Shown here piece by piece: positions 50,375-59,209 of a DNA stretch of 64,000 bases. The position numbers and the translations under genes are program-made. The stretch is taken from contig NZ_JANLCN010000011.1 in assembly GCF_024979255.1 (NCBI RefSeq), positions 1 through 64,000 of the forward strand. The letters run 5' to 3'. The stretch's first letter is position 1; the number at the start of each line of letters is the position of its first letter. This DNA is from Herbiconiux moechotypicola. Lineage in GTDB: Bacteria; Actinomycetota; Actinomycetes; Actinomycetales; Microbacteriaceae. The notes beneath the pieces are model-generated. The model made no database searches. It was given only the letters and a program-made list of their open reading frames with translations, and was not told the DNA's origin.

Positions 50375-51085
50375 GTGACAGCACTCCTCCCCGCCGCGGT
50401 CCTCTGGGACATGGACGGCACCATCGTCGACACCGAGCCCTACTGGATGCTCGCCCAGGAGCGTCTCGTCGAGTCGTTCGGCGGCACCTGGACCCACGAG
50501 GCCGCCATGACGCTCGTCGGCTCGGGCCTCGACCGTAGCGCCGCCATCCTGCAGGAGTTCGGCGTGCGGATGGAGTCCGACGCCATCATCCAGCTGCTCT
50601 CGAGCGAGGTGATGGAGCAGATCTCGCACCAGGTGCCGTGGCGTCCGGGCGCCCTCGAGCTGCTCACCGCCGTGCACGAGTCCGGCATCCCGCAGGCGCT
50701 CGTCACCATGTCGATCGGGCGCATGGCCCACCACGTGGCCGACTACATCCCGTTCCCCGCCTTCGCGACCGTCGTCTCGGCCGACGTCGTCACCGAGATG
50801 AAGCCGCACCCCGAGGCCTATCTCACGGCCGCCTCCCTCCTCGGCGTCGACGTCACGCGCTCGGTCGCCATCGAGGACTCCGTGACCGGCGTCACCTCGG
50901 CCGTCGCCTCGGGCGCGGTCGTGATCGGGGTGCAGCACCTGCTGAACCTCGACGACTCCGGCGCCGACCGCATCTGGACGACGCTCGACGGCCGCGGCCT
51001 CGACGATCTCGCCGCGGTGCTGGCAGATGCGCGGAGCGCGCGGACGGCTGGCGGACGAGTAGCAGACGAGCGGGCGGCCTCGTGA
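50375..51085 (+). CDS. HAD-family hydrolase (beta-phosphoglucomutase-like)
   Basis: 236 residues. Motif I DMDGTIVD (12-19) with nucleophile Asp12 and Asp14, cap domain about 20-90, motif II Thr/Ser in LVTMSI, motif III Lys in EMKPHPEAYLTAA, motif IV EDSVTG. Small sugar phosphate or similar substrate, unknown. GTG at 50375; the stop overlaps the trmI GTG by 4 bp, so the two are coupled. Confidence 0.9.
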   Translation: MTALLPAAVLWDMDGTIVDTEPYWMLAQERLVESFGGTWTHEAAMTLVGSGLDRSAAILQEFGVRMESDAIIQLLSSEVMEQISHQVPWRPGALELLTAVHESGIPQALVTMSIGRMAHHVADYIPFPAFATVVSADVVTEMKPHPEAYLTAASLLGVDVTRSVAIEDSVTGVTSAVASGAVVIGVQHLLNLDDSGADRIWTTLDGRGLDDLAAVLADARSARTAGGRVADERAAS

Positions 51086-52125
51086 GCGCCCGCTTCAGCG
51101 GCCCCTTCCGCGAGGGCGACCGCGTGCAGCTCACCGGCCCCAAGGGCAAGCTCAACAGCATCACCCTCGAGTCGGGCAAGGTCTTCCACACCCACCGCGG
51201 CTTCATCCAGCACGACGACCTCATCGGTCTGCCCGACGGCTCCGTGGTGCAGAACTCGGTCGGTGTGGAGCACCTGGCCCTCCGCCCCCTGCTCACCGAC
51301 TTCGTCATGTCGATGCCTCGAGGCGCCGCGATCATCTACCCGAAAGACGCCGCGCAGATCCTCGCCCAGGCCGATGTCTTCCCCGGTGCCACCGTGGTGG
51401 AGGCCGGCGTGGGCTCGGGGGCGCTCTCGCTCTGGCTGCTGCGGGCCATCGGCCCCGAAGGGCGGCTGTCGAGCTTCGAACGGCGCGACGAGTTCGCCGA
51501 TGTGGCGAGAGGCAACGTGGGCGGCTACTTCGGCCGCGACCCCGAGAACTGGACCGTCACCGTCGGCGACCTCACCGAGGCGTTGCCCGAGCAGCACGAG
51601 GCGCACTCGGTCGACCGCGTCGTGCTCGACATGCTCGCTCCGTGGGAGTGCATCGAGGCGGTCGCGGAGGCCCTGAAGCCCGGCGGCGTGGTGCTCTGCT
51701 ACGTGGCGACCGTCACCCAGCTCTCCCGTGTGGTGGAGACGATGCGCGACAGCGGACTGTTCACCAACCCGGTGCCGAGCGAGACGATGGTGCGCGGCTG
51801 GCACGTCGAGGGTCTCGCCGTGCGGCCCGACCACCGGATGATCGGCCACACCGGGTTCCTGGTCACCGCGCGCCGGCTCGCCCCGGGCGCCGTGCTGCCC
51901 GAGCTCAAGCGCCGGGCCTCGAAGAGCGACTACAGCGACGACGACGTGGAGGCCTGGACCCCGGGCGCGCTGGGGGAGCGCGGCATCAGCCCGAAGAGCC
52001 TGCGCAAGCGCGTGCGCGCCGCCTCGGCCACCGCCGACGCCGCCAAGGCCCGCGAGGCCCGCGAGGCCGGAGACTCCTCCGGCCGAGGCGACGCGGCGGA
52101 CGAGCCGGCTCCGACGGTGGAATAG
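51082..52125 (+). CDS. trmI: tRNA (adenine-58-N1)-methyltransferase TrmI
   Basis: Methylates A58 in the T loop of tRNA. The 347-residue protein has VVEAGVGSGALSLW (SAM motif I, about 112-125), DRVVLDMLAPWE (catalytic region) and GGVVLCYVATVTQ. Its N-terminal small domain begins with FREGDRVQLTGPKGK. It resembles M. tuberculosis Rv2118c. A long C-terminal tail (about 280-347) is low-complexity and charged. GTG start in a GTGA overlap with the HAD gene. Confidence 0.93.
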   Translation: MSARFSGPFREGDRVQLTGPKGKLNSITLESGKVFHTHRGFIQHDDLIGLPDGSVVQNSVGVEHLALRPLLTDFVMSMPRGAAIIYPKDAAQILAQADVFPGATVVEAGVGSGALSLWLLRAIGPEGRLSSFERRDEFADVARGNVGGYFGRDPENWTVTVGDLTEALPEQHEAHSVDRVVLDMLAPWECIEAVAEALKPGGVVLCYVATVTQLSRVVETMRDSGLFTNPVPSETMVRGWHVEGLAVRPDHRMIGHTGFLVTARRLAPGAVLPELKRRASKSDYSDDDVEAWTPGALGERGISPKSLRKRVRAASATADAAKAREAREAGDSSGRGDAADEPAPTVE

Positions 52126-52179
52126 AATAGGTTCGCTCATCGGGCCCGCCGGCTCGTCGTACGCAGGAAATGAGGATCC

Positions 52180-53082
52180 GTGCGCAAGTCCCTCGCGCTC
52201 ACCCTGTCGGCAGGTCTCCTGCTCGCCCTCGCGGGCTGCAGCACCTCGCCCGCCGCGCCCGACTGCTCGGCCGCCGCGGTCTCGGGCGAGTCGAGCTCGA
52301 CCGTCACGGCTTCCGGCGACTTCGGTGCCGACCCCGAGGCGAGCTTCCCCTCGCCGCTCGTGCCCGCGAGCGTGGAGCGTTCGGCCCTCATCGAGGGCGA
52401 CGGCGCGGTGGTGGGCAGCGGATCCACGGTGAACGTGAGCTACGCGGCGTACGACGGCGAGACCGGCGCGGCGGTGGGATCGGTGCAGACCGGCCTCATC
52501 GTGGTGAACGACGGCCTGCCCGGCGGGCTGCTCGACGGCCTGCTCTGCACCACCGCGGGCGAGCGTGTGGCGATCGCCCTGCCGAACGAGCAGGCGGCCG
52601 AGGTCGTCACCGGCGCCCCCGGTTCGATCGTGATGGTCTTCGACGTCATCGACGTCTACCCGAGCGCCGCCTCCGGCACGCTGCAGTCGGGCGCCTCGGG
52701 CTTCCCGAGCGTGGTGCGCGACGCGAACGGCCGCCCCGGAGTCAACATCTCCGGCGAGGCCCCCACCGAGGCCAAGGCCACCACCCTCATCGCCGGCGAC
52801 GGCGCCGAGATCGCCGAGGGCGACACCGTGCTCGTGCAGTCGCTCGCGGTCTCCTACTCCACCGGCGACGTGCTCTCCACCACGTGGGACGGCAGCCCCC
52901 AGCTCTGGCTCATGTCCGACGACGCGACCCAGACGCAGGGCTCCAGCCAGCCGGCCGGCGTCACGCCCTTCCTCGTGGGCCAGACCGTGGGCTCGCAGGT
53001 GCTCATCGTCATCCCCGGCGAGAGCGACGGCGACGCCACCGCCTACGTGGTCGACGTGCTCGGCGTGCTGCCCGCATCCTGA
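52180..53082 (+). CDS. FKBP-type peptidyl-prolyl isomerase-like lipoprotein
   Basis: 300 residues. Signal peptide with lipobox LALAGC (Cys20 as lipid attachment site), so a lipoprotein on the outer face of the membrane. Two FKBP-like halves: VVNDGLPGGLLDGLLCTTAGERV...ALP and FPSVVRDANGRPGVNI followed by VLVQSLAVSYSTGDVLSTTW and TPFLVGQTVGSQVLIVIP. Likely assists folding of exported proteins, but the conserved FKBP active-site aromatic residues are not all obvious. GTG start at 52180. Takes the place where proteasome genes often lie. Confidence 0.82.
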   Translation: MRKSLALTLSAGLLLALAGCSTSPAAPDCSAAAVSGESSSTVTASGDFGADPEASFPSPLVPASVERSALIEGDGAVVGSGSTVNVSYAAYDGETGAAVGSVQTGLIVVNDGLPGGLLDGLLCTTAGERVAIALPNEQAAEVVTGAPGSIVMVFDVIDVYPSAASGTLQSGASGFPSVVRDANGRPGVNISGEAPTEAKATTLIAGDGAEIAEGDTVLVQSLAVSYSTGDVLSTTWDGSPQLWLMSDDATQTQGSSQPAGVTPFLVGQTVGSQVLIVIPGESDGDATAYVVDVLGVLPAS

Positions 53083-53103
53083 TCGCGCACCCGCCGCACG
53101 AAC

Positions 53104-53109
53104 TAGGAT
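53104..53109 (+). promoter_or_regulatory. Putative leaderless -10 (TAGGAT) for pafB
   Basis: TAGGAT ends 6 nt before the GTG at 53116. Confidence 0.45.
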
Positions 53110-53115
53110 TCCGGT

Positions 53116-54177
53116 GTGGCCCCTGAGAAGCTGACTCCTGCGCCGGTTCCGGTGGAAGAGCGCCTGTTCAGCCTCGTGCTGGCCCTCCTCGCGACGGAGA
53201 CCGGGCTCACGAAGAACGAGATCCTCTCCACCGTGCAGGGGTATCGCCAGCGCTACCGGTCGGGCGGCGACAACGCCAGCCTGGAGCGCCAGTTCGAGCG
53301 CGATAAGGACGACATCCGCGAGCTCGGCGTTCCGCTGGAGACCCTCGAGTCGCCCGGCGACCCGGGCAACAACCAGCAGCTGCGCTACCGCATCCCGCGC
53401 ACCGCCTACGAGCTGCCCGCCGACATCGCGTTCTCGGCGGCCGAGACCACCCTCCTCAACCTCGCGGCCATGGCCTGGCGCGAGGGTTCGCTCTCACGGG
53501 AGTCGCGGCGCGCACTGCTGAAGCTCCGCTCCACCGGTGTCGAGACCACCGAGCCCGTGCTCGGCTACGCCCCGCGCATCCGCACCCGCGACAGCGCGTT
53601 CGAACCCCTCTCGACGGCGCTCGCCCGGCGGGTCTCGGCCCGGTTCCTGTACCTCAAGCCCGGCGACCCGGCCGCACGGATGCGCACGGTCGCCCCGCTC
53701 GCGCTGGTGCAGCATCAGGGTCGCTGGCACCTCAAGGCCACCGACCTCGACCTCGACGAGCCCCGCACCTTCCTCCTCTCGCGCATCAGCGGCGCCGTCA
53801 CCCTCGGCCGCAAGCCCCTCGACCTGCCCGCCGCCGACTACGCGGCCCTCGCCCTCGCCGAGCTCGACGCCATCTGGGACGCCAACGTGGCCGAGCTCGA
53901 GGTGCAGAACGGCACGGATGCACAGCTGCGGCTGAGCCGCCGGCGCGGGGCCGAGGACGCCGGCGACGGCCGCATCCGCCTGCACTTCACCGACACCGCC
54001 CTGCTCGCCGACGAGCTGGCCGGATTCGGACCGGAGGTGCGGGTGCTCGGTCCGGCTCAGCTGGTCGAGTCGGTGGTGGATCGGCTGCGCGCCGTGTCGG
54101 CCGCCCACCGCGACACCGCTTCCGGCACCACCGCTCCCGGCACCACCTCTCCAGGCATCGAGCAGGAGGCCCGCTGA
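53116..54177 (+). CDS. pafB: WYL-domain transcription regulator PafB
   Basis: 353 residues. N-terminal winged-helix region (ERLFSLVLALLATETGLTKNEIL), WYL domain in the middle with WHLKATDLDLDEPRTFLLSRI, and a C-terminal WCX-like extension. In mycobacteria PafB and PafC together activate the DNA-damage response, recA-independent part. Stop overlaps the pafC ATG by 1 nt. Not near pafA here. Confidence 0.9.
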   Translation: MAPEKLTPAPVPVEERLFSLVLALLATETGLTKNEILSTVQGYRQRYRSGGDNASLERQFERDKDDIRELGVPLETLESPGDPGNNQQLRYRIPRTAYELPADIAFSAAETTLLNLAAMAWREGSLSRESRRALLKLRSTGVETTEPVLGYAPRIRTRDSAFEPLSTALARRVSARFLYLKPGDPAARMRTVAPLALVQHQGRWHLKATDLDLDEPRTFLLSRISGAVTLGRKPLDLPAADYAALALAELDAIWDANVAELEVQNGTDAQLRLSRRRGAEDAGDGRIRLHFTDTALLADELAGFGPEVRVLGPAQLVESVVDRLRAVSAAHRDTASGTTAPGTTSPGIEQEAR

Positions 54178-55169
54178 TGGCCGACTCCGGGCAGTCCTTC
54201 TCCTACGCACAGGACAAGCTCACCTTCCTGCTCGCCCTCGTGCCGTACCTCGTCGACATCGGCAGGGTCTCGGTGAGCGACGCCGCCGCGCACTTCCAGG
54301 TCTCGGAGCAGCAGATCCGTGACGCCGTCTCGCTCATCGCCGTCTCGGGCGTGCCGGGGGAGACCTTCCAGTACCAGCACGGCGACCTCTTCGACATCGC
54401 GTGGGACGACTTCGACGAGCACGACGAGATCGTCATCACCCACCGGGTGGCCCTCGACGACTCGCCACGCTTCTCGGCGCGTGAGGCCGCCGCGCTCATC
54501 GCCGGGCTGCAGTACCTGCAGTCGCTGCCCGAGAACATCGACCGCGGCGTGTACTCCTCCCTCATGGACAAGCTCGCCCGAGGCGCCTCCGAGCGGCCGA
54601 GCCAGGTCGCCATCGCCCGCCAGGGAGCCACCGGCTCGCTCGCCGAGGTGCGCGACGCCCTCGCTCGCGGTGTGCAGCTCGAGTTCGACTACCTGGCCTC
54701 CCGCGGCACCCGCGAGCACCGCACCGTCGACCCGCTGCGAATCGACTCCGACGACGAGAGCTGGTACCTCCGCGCCTGGGACCACCGGCGCGGCGCGGTG
54801 CGCACCTTCCGCTTCGACCGGCTCTCCGCGCTGGTGGTCACCGACCGCCCCGCGAGCTCGGCCCACGACGACGTGCGGCTCGGCGATCTGGTCTTCCAGG
54901 GCGGCGACGACGACCTCATCGTGACGGTGGAGGTCGACCCGGCCGCGGTGGGGCTGCTCGGCGAGTACCTCTCGCAGGTCGACGAGGCTCCGGATGCGCA
55001 GACCGGCGCCCACGGACGGGTGCGGGCGCACATCCGGGTCGCCCACATCCACGGGCTCAAGCGGCTCGTCACCTCGAACGCCTCCTCGCTCACCGTGGTG
55101 GGCCCGCCCGAGGCGCGCGCCGCCGTCGCCGACTGGGCCGACGCAGCGCTCCGCCGCTACCTCGAATAG
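54177..55169 (+). CDS. pafC: WYL-domain transcription regulator PafC
   Basis: 330 residues, paralogous to PafB. Helix-turn-helix-like DIGRVSVSDAAAHFQVSEQQIRDAVSL, then WYL domain with ESWYLRAWDHRRGAVRTFRFDRL. Forms a heterodimer with PafB in mycobacteria. Starts with ATG overlapping the pafB stop (TGATG). Followed after 9 nt by a small membrane protein gene. Confidence 0.9.
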   Translation: MADSGQSFSYAQDKLTFLLALVPYLVDIGRVSVSDAAAHFQVSEQQIRDAVSLIAVSGVPGETFQYQHGDLFDIAWDDFDEHDEIVITHRVALDDSPRFSAREAAALIAGLQYLQSLPENIDRGVYSSLMDKLARGASERPSQVAIARQGATGSLAEVRDALARGVQLEFDYLASRGTREHRTVDPLRIDSDDESWYLRAWDHRRGAVRTFRFDRLSALVVTDRPASSAHDDVRLGDLVFQGGDDDLIVTVEVDPAAVGLLGEYLSQVDEAPDAQTGAHGRVRAHIRVAHIHGLKRLVTSNASSLTVVGPPEARAAVADWADAALRRYLE

Positions 55170-55172
55170 GCT
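55167..55172 (+). promoter_or_regulatory. Putative -10 (TAGGCT) for the small membrane protein/tat unit
   Basis: TAGGCT, overlapping the end of pafC, ends 6 nt before the ATG at 55179. Confidence 0.4.
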
Positions 55173-55178
55173 GGATCC

Positions 55179-55538
55179 ATGGCGTGGTGGTCGTGGTTGA
55201 TCATCTGGACCGTGCTCGTGCTCGGTCTCCTCGGCATGCTCGCCTGGCTCGGCTACCGGCTGTTCGTGAAGGGGCGCGACGTGCTGCGCGAACTCGACGC
55301 CCTGAGCCGCAAGGTGGGCGCCCTGGCCGAGAACGCCGAGAAGCTCGCTCCCGAAGAACCCACCGAGCGCGCCATCGCCCTGGGTTACGCCGAGACCGCC
55401 CGCCGGCACGAGGAGCACGAGGCCAGACGGGCCGAGTTGAAGCAGGCACGCAGAGAAGCGCGACTCGCACGGGGTAAACTCCTCATCAATCCACCTACCA
55501 TCCCCACCCTTAGGAAGCGGACCACCAATGCTCGGTAA
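55179..55538 (+). CDS. Small membrane protein of unknown function upstream of tatA
   Basis: 119 residues. One transmembrane segment (about 6-28, WLIIWTVLVLGLLGMLAWLGY), then a charged coiled-coil-like stretch (VLRELDALSRKVGALAENAEKL, ARRHEEHEARRAELKQARREARLARG). Orientation suggests a cytoplasmic helical tail. Overlaps tatA by 11 bp. May be Tat-related by position only. A gene of this shape is often found at this place in actinobacteria, in my recollection. Confidence 0.75.
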   Translation: MAWWSWLIIWTVLVLGLLGMLAWLGYRLFVKGRDVLRELDALSRKVGALAENAEKLAPEEPTERAIALGYAETARRHEEHEARRAELKQARREARLARGKLLINPPTIPTLRKRTTNAR

Positions 55539-55872
55539 CCTCAACGGGTGGCACCTGGTCATCATCCTGGTCGTCATCCTGCTGCTGTTCGGCGCGACCA
55601 GACTCCCCGCACTCTCCAAGAGCCTGGGGCAGTCGATGCGCATCTTCCGCAACGAGACCAAGGCGATGAAAGACGAGAACGCGGCCCCGGCCACGGAGGC
55701 AGAGGCGCCGGCCGCGCCCGTCGCACCGGCGTCACCGGCCGCCTCGACCCCGGCCGAGCCGCCGACCGCACCACCGGCTCCGCCCACGGCGCCCCCGACC
55801 GCACCCGCAGCTCCGCCCGCCGCACCGCCCGCGCCGAGCACCGACAGCGGCACCGACGCCCCGAAGTCCTGA
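55528..55872 (+). CDS. tatA: Sec-independent protein translocase subunit TatA
   Basis: 114 residues. Short transmembrane helix 8-20 followed by F21-G22 (LLLFGATRLP), then an amphipathic helix (ALSKSLGQSMRIFRNETKAM) as in TatA. The tail after residue 50 is unusually rich in Pro/Ala/Thr (about 60 residues). TatA forms the pore for folded proteins. AGGAAG lies about 10 nt before the ATG. Followed by tatC, 5 nt apart. Confidence 0.95.
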   Translation: MLGNLNGWHLVIILVVILLLFGATRLPALSKSLGQSMRIFRNETKAMKDENAAPATEAEAPAAPVAPASPAASTPAEPPTAPPAPPTAPPTAPAAPPAAPPAPSTDSGTDAPKS

Positions 55873-55877
55873 CCGCG

Positions 55878-56675
55878 GTGGCTGCCAAGACCTCACGGCA
55901 GCCCCGTTCCCGCGACGGCCGCATGTCGCTCGGTGCGCATCTGGTCGAACTCCGCAAGCGGTTGTTCATCGCGGCCCTGGGGCTGCTGGTCGGCATGATC
56001 GCCGGCTTCGTCATCTCCGACTTCGTGCTCTCGGCGCTCACGCAGCCGATCGCCGAGCTCGCCGCCCAGCAGGGCCGTGAGGCGAGCCTCAACTTCACCG
56101 ACGTCTCCTCGGCCTTCGACCTGCGCATCCAGATCGCCTTCACGGTGGGTGTGGTCATCTCGTCGCCGGTGTGGCTGTACCAGATCTTCGCCTTCGTGAT
56201 GCCCGGGCTCAAGAAGAACGAGAAGCGCTTCGCCCTCGGATTCGTGCTCGCCGCGGTTCCGCTGTTCCTCGCCGGATGCGTGGCGGGCTGGATGGTGCTG
56301 CCTCACATGGTGACGCTGCTCACCGGTTTCGCCCCGGAGGGGACGACCGCCCTGCTCACCGCCCGGGCCTACTACGACTTCGTGCTGAAGCTCGTGCTCG
56401 CCATCGGCGTGGCCTTCGTGCTGCCCGTCTTCCTCGTCATCCTCAATTTCGCCGGAGTGCTGAGCGCGGTGACCATCCTCAAGTCGTGGCGCATCGCCAT
56501 CCTCGCCATCACCCTGTTCACCGCCATCGCCACTCCGGCGGCCGATGTCATGTCGATGTTCCTGCTGGCCATCCCCATGCTCGTGCTCTACTTCGGCGCG
56601 GCCGGCATCGCCTTCCTGCACGACCGCCGCAAGCGGCGGAGCGCGGAACGACTCGACCTCGAGCTGGCCGTCTGA
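55878..56675 (+). CDS. tatC: Sec-independent protein translocase subunit TatC
   Basis: Six-transmembrane receptor for twin-arginine signal peptides. The 265-residue protein starts with GAHLVELRKRLFIA, has the conserved SSPVWLYQIFAFVMPGL and ends in a basic tail (HDRRKRRSAERLD). GTG at 55878 is preferred because the upstream frame is only a shadow of tatA. Its stop overlaps helY by 1 nt. Confidence 0.95.
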   Translation: MAAKTSRQPRSRDGRMSLGAHLVELRKRLFIAALGLLVGMIAGFVISDFVLSALTQPIAELAAQQGREASLNFTDVSSAFDLRIQIAFTVGVVISSPVWLYQIFAFVMPGLKKNEKRFALGFVLAAVPLFLAGCVAGWMVLPHMVTLLTGFAPEGTTALLTARAYYDFVLKLVLAIGVAFVLPVFLVILNFAGVLSAVTILKSWRIAILAITLFTAIATPAADVMSMFLLAIPMLVLYFGAAGIAFLHDRRKRRSAERLDLELAV

Positions 56676-59209
56676 TGGCCGGGATCGACACCGGCGAGGC
56701 GCTGAGCCCCGCCGAGAGGTTCGCGGCCAGCCGACGGCGCGCCGGCCATCCACAGGTGGAGGTGTTCCGCAGCGGCCTCGGCTTCGACCTCGATCCGTTC
56801 CAGATCGAGGCTGCCGCCGCGCTCGAAGACGGGCGCAGCGTGCTCGTCGCGGCCCCGACCGGAGCGGGCAAGACCGTGGTGGCCGAGTTCGCCGTGCACC
56901 TCGCGATGCAGTCGGTGCGCGACAAGGTCTTCTACACCGCGCCCATGAAGGCGCTCTCCAACCAGAAGTTCACCGAGCTCGTGGCCGAGTACGGTCCCGA
57001 CGAGGTGGGGCTGCTCACCGGCGACTCCAACGTCAACGCCGAGGCGCGCATCGTAGTGATGACCACCGAGGTGCTGCGCAACATGCTCTACGCCGACTCG
57101 GCGCTGTTGCGCAACCTGCGCTTCGTGGTGATGGACGAGGTGCACTACCTCGCCGACCGCTTCCGTGGCGCGGTGTGGGAGGAGGTCATCATCCATCTCC
57201 CGCAGAGCGTCAAGCTCGTGTCGCTGTCGGCCACCGTCTCCAACGCCGAGGAGTTCGGCGACTGGCTGCAGGCCGTGCGCGGCGACACCGAGGTGATCGT
57301 CTCCGAAGACCGCCCGGTGCCGCTCGACCAGCACGCCCTGGTGAAGACGAAGATGCTCGACCTGTTCGACTCCAGCGGGCGCGCGGCGACCAACCGGGTG
57401 AACCCCGAACTGGTGCAGTTGGTGCGGAGCTCCTGGGGTGGCCCGGCGAATCTCCACGGCGGGCGTGGACGCGGCGGCGGTGGGCGCGGTGGTGGCCGCG
57501 GCGGCGGTTCACGCGGCGGCCCGAGCACGGGGGGCGGCCGTGGCGGCGGCTCCGGCCGGGGTCGCGGCGACTTCCGCGGCCAGGGCTTCGAGCGCATCGA
57601 CCGCCCCGAGGTGGTGGCTCTGCTCGACGAGCACCGCCTGCTGCCGGCGATCTTCTTCGTGTTCAGCCGCATCGGCTGCGACCAGGCGGTGAAGCAGGTG
57701 CTGCGAGCCGGCGTGCGCCTCACCACCACGGAGGAGCGCGACGAGATCCGCGCCATCGTCGAGGAGCGCTGCCGGACGCTCCGTGACGAAGACCTCGCGG
57801 TGCTCGGCTACTGGGAATGGAGCGAGGGTCTGCAGCGCGGTGTGGCGGCGCATCATGCCGGTCTCCTGCCCGCCTTCAAGGAGGTGGTCGAGGAGCTGTT
57901 CCAGAAGAAGCTCGTCAAGGTGGTGTTCGCCACCGAGACGCTCGCCCTCGGCATCAACATGCCGGCCCGCACGGTGGTGCTCGAGAAGCTCGAGAAGTTC
58001 AACGGCGAGGCGCGCGTGCCGATCACGGCGGGGGAGTACACCCAGCTCACCGGCCGGGCGGGCCGCCGCGGCATCGACGTGGAGGGACACTCCGTCATCC
58101 AGTGGCGCAGCGGTCTCGACCCGCAGGAGGTGGCGTCGCTCGCCTCGCGCCGCACCTATCCGCTCAACTCCAGCTTCCGCCCCACGTACAACATGGCGGT
58201 GAACCTCATCGACCAGTTCGGGCGCGCCCGCACCCGCGAGGTGCTGGAGTCGTCGTTCGCCCAGTTCCAGGCCGACCGCGCAGTGGTCGACCTGGCGCGC
58301 AAGGTGAGGCAGCAGGAGGAGTCGCTCGAGGGCTACGAGACGGCGATGCACTGCCACCTCGGCGACTTCAGGGAGTACGCGCGCATCCGTCGCGAGCTCA
58401 CCGACCTGGAACGCGCGGGCCAAGGGCGCTCCGACTCGCAGTCGCATGCGGAGCGCGACCGCCGCCAGCGCCGCATCGGCGACCTGCGGCGTCAGCTGCG
58501 CGCGCATCCCGTGCACGGCTGCAAAGACCGCGAGGCGCACGCCCGCTGGGCGGAGCGCTGGTTCACCCTCAAGCGCGAGACCGACAAGCTCACCCGCCAG
58601 ATCGAGACCCGCACGAACGTGATCGCTAAGGTGTTCGACCGGGTCACCGACGTGCTGCTGCAGCTCGACTACCTCGAGCAGACCGCCGACGGCAGCACCG
58701 TGCTCACCCCGCACGGGCACACGCTCAAGCGCATCTACGGCGAACGCGACCTGCTGGTGGCCGAGTGCATCCGTCAGGGCATCTGGAACGATCTCGACGC
58801 CGCCTCGCTCGCGGCGCTCGCCTGCGCGCTCGTGTACGAGCCCCGGCGCGACGAGTCCGATCTGCCGGAGCGCTTCCTGCCCCGCGGTGCCTTCCGCGTC
58901 GCGCTCGACAAGACCCAGACGCTGTGGGCGCAGGTCGACGACATCGAGCGCGAGCACCGCCTGCCGGGTACCGAGCCCGTGGCGCTCGGATTGTGCACGG
59001 CCATGCACCGCTGGGCGCGTGGCGCCGGGCTCGACGAGGTGCTGGGCGAGGCCGACATGGCGGCCGGCGACTTCGTGCGCTGGTGCAAACAGACCATCGA
59101 CCTGCTCGACCAGCTGCAGGGCACCCAGGATGCGCGGCTCGCTTCGACGGCGAAGGCCTCCATCGACGCGGTGCGGCGCGGCATCGTCGCCTACTCCTCG
59201 GTGGCGTGA
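56675..59209 (+). CDS. helY: HelY-type SF2 RNA/DNA helicase (Ski2-like)
   Basis: 844 residues. Walker A APTGAGKT (60-67), DEVH box Asp154-His157, VSLSATVSNAEEFG (motif III), and the C-terminal RecA domain with VVFATETLALGINMPARTVV and QLTGRAGRRG (motifs V, VI). Residues 262-304 form an RGG-rich glycine insertion between the two RecA domains. The C-terminal half has a coiled-coil-like segment and a DSHCT-type helical domain. Ski2-family enzymes act in RNA decay. Overlaps lnt by 1 nt. Confidence 0.93.
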   Translation: MAGIDTGEALSPAERFAASRRRAGHPQVEVFRSGLGFDLDPFQIEAAAALEDGRSVLVAAPTGAGKTVVAEFAVHLAMQSVRDKVFYTAPMKALSNQKFTELVAEYGPDEVGLLTGDSNVNAEARIVVMTTEVLRNMLYADSALLRNLRFVVMDEVHYLADRFRGAVWEEVIIHLPQSVKLVSLSATVSNAEEFGDWLQAVRGDTEVIVSEDRPVPLDQHALVKTKMLDLFDSSGRAATNRVNPELVQLVRSSWGGPANLHGGRGRGGGGRGGGRGGGSRGGPSTGGGRGGGSGRGRGDFRGQGFERIDRPEVVALLDEHRLLPAIFFVFSRIGCDQAVKQVLRAGVRLTTTEERDEIRAIVEERCRTLRDEDLAVLGYWEWSEGLQRGVAAHHAGLLPAFKEVVEELFQKKLVKVVFATETLALGINMPARTVVLEKLEKFNGEARVPITAGEYTQLTGRAGRRGIDVEGHSVIQWRSGLDPQEVASLASRRTYPLNSSFRPTYNMAVNLIDQFGRARTREVLESSFAQFQADRAVVDLARKVRQQEESLEGYETAMHCHLGDFREYARIRRELTDLERAGQGRSDSQSHAERDRRQRRIGDLRRQLRAHPVHGCKDREAHARWAERWFTLKRETDKLTRQIETRTNVIAKVFDRVTDVLLQLDYLEQTADGSTVLTPHGHTLKRIYGERDLLVAECIRQGIWNDLDAASLAALACALVYEPRRDESDLPERFLPRGAFRVALDKTQTLWAQVDDIEREHRLPGTEPVALGLCTAMHRWARGAGLDEVLGEADMAAGDFVRWCKQTIDLLDQLQGTQDARLASTAKASIDAVRRGIVAYSSVA

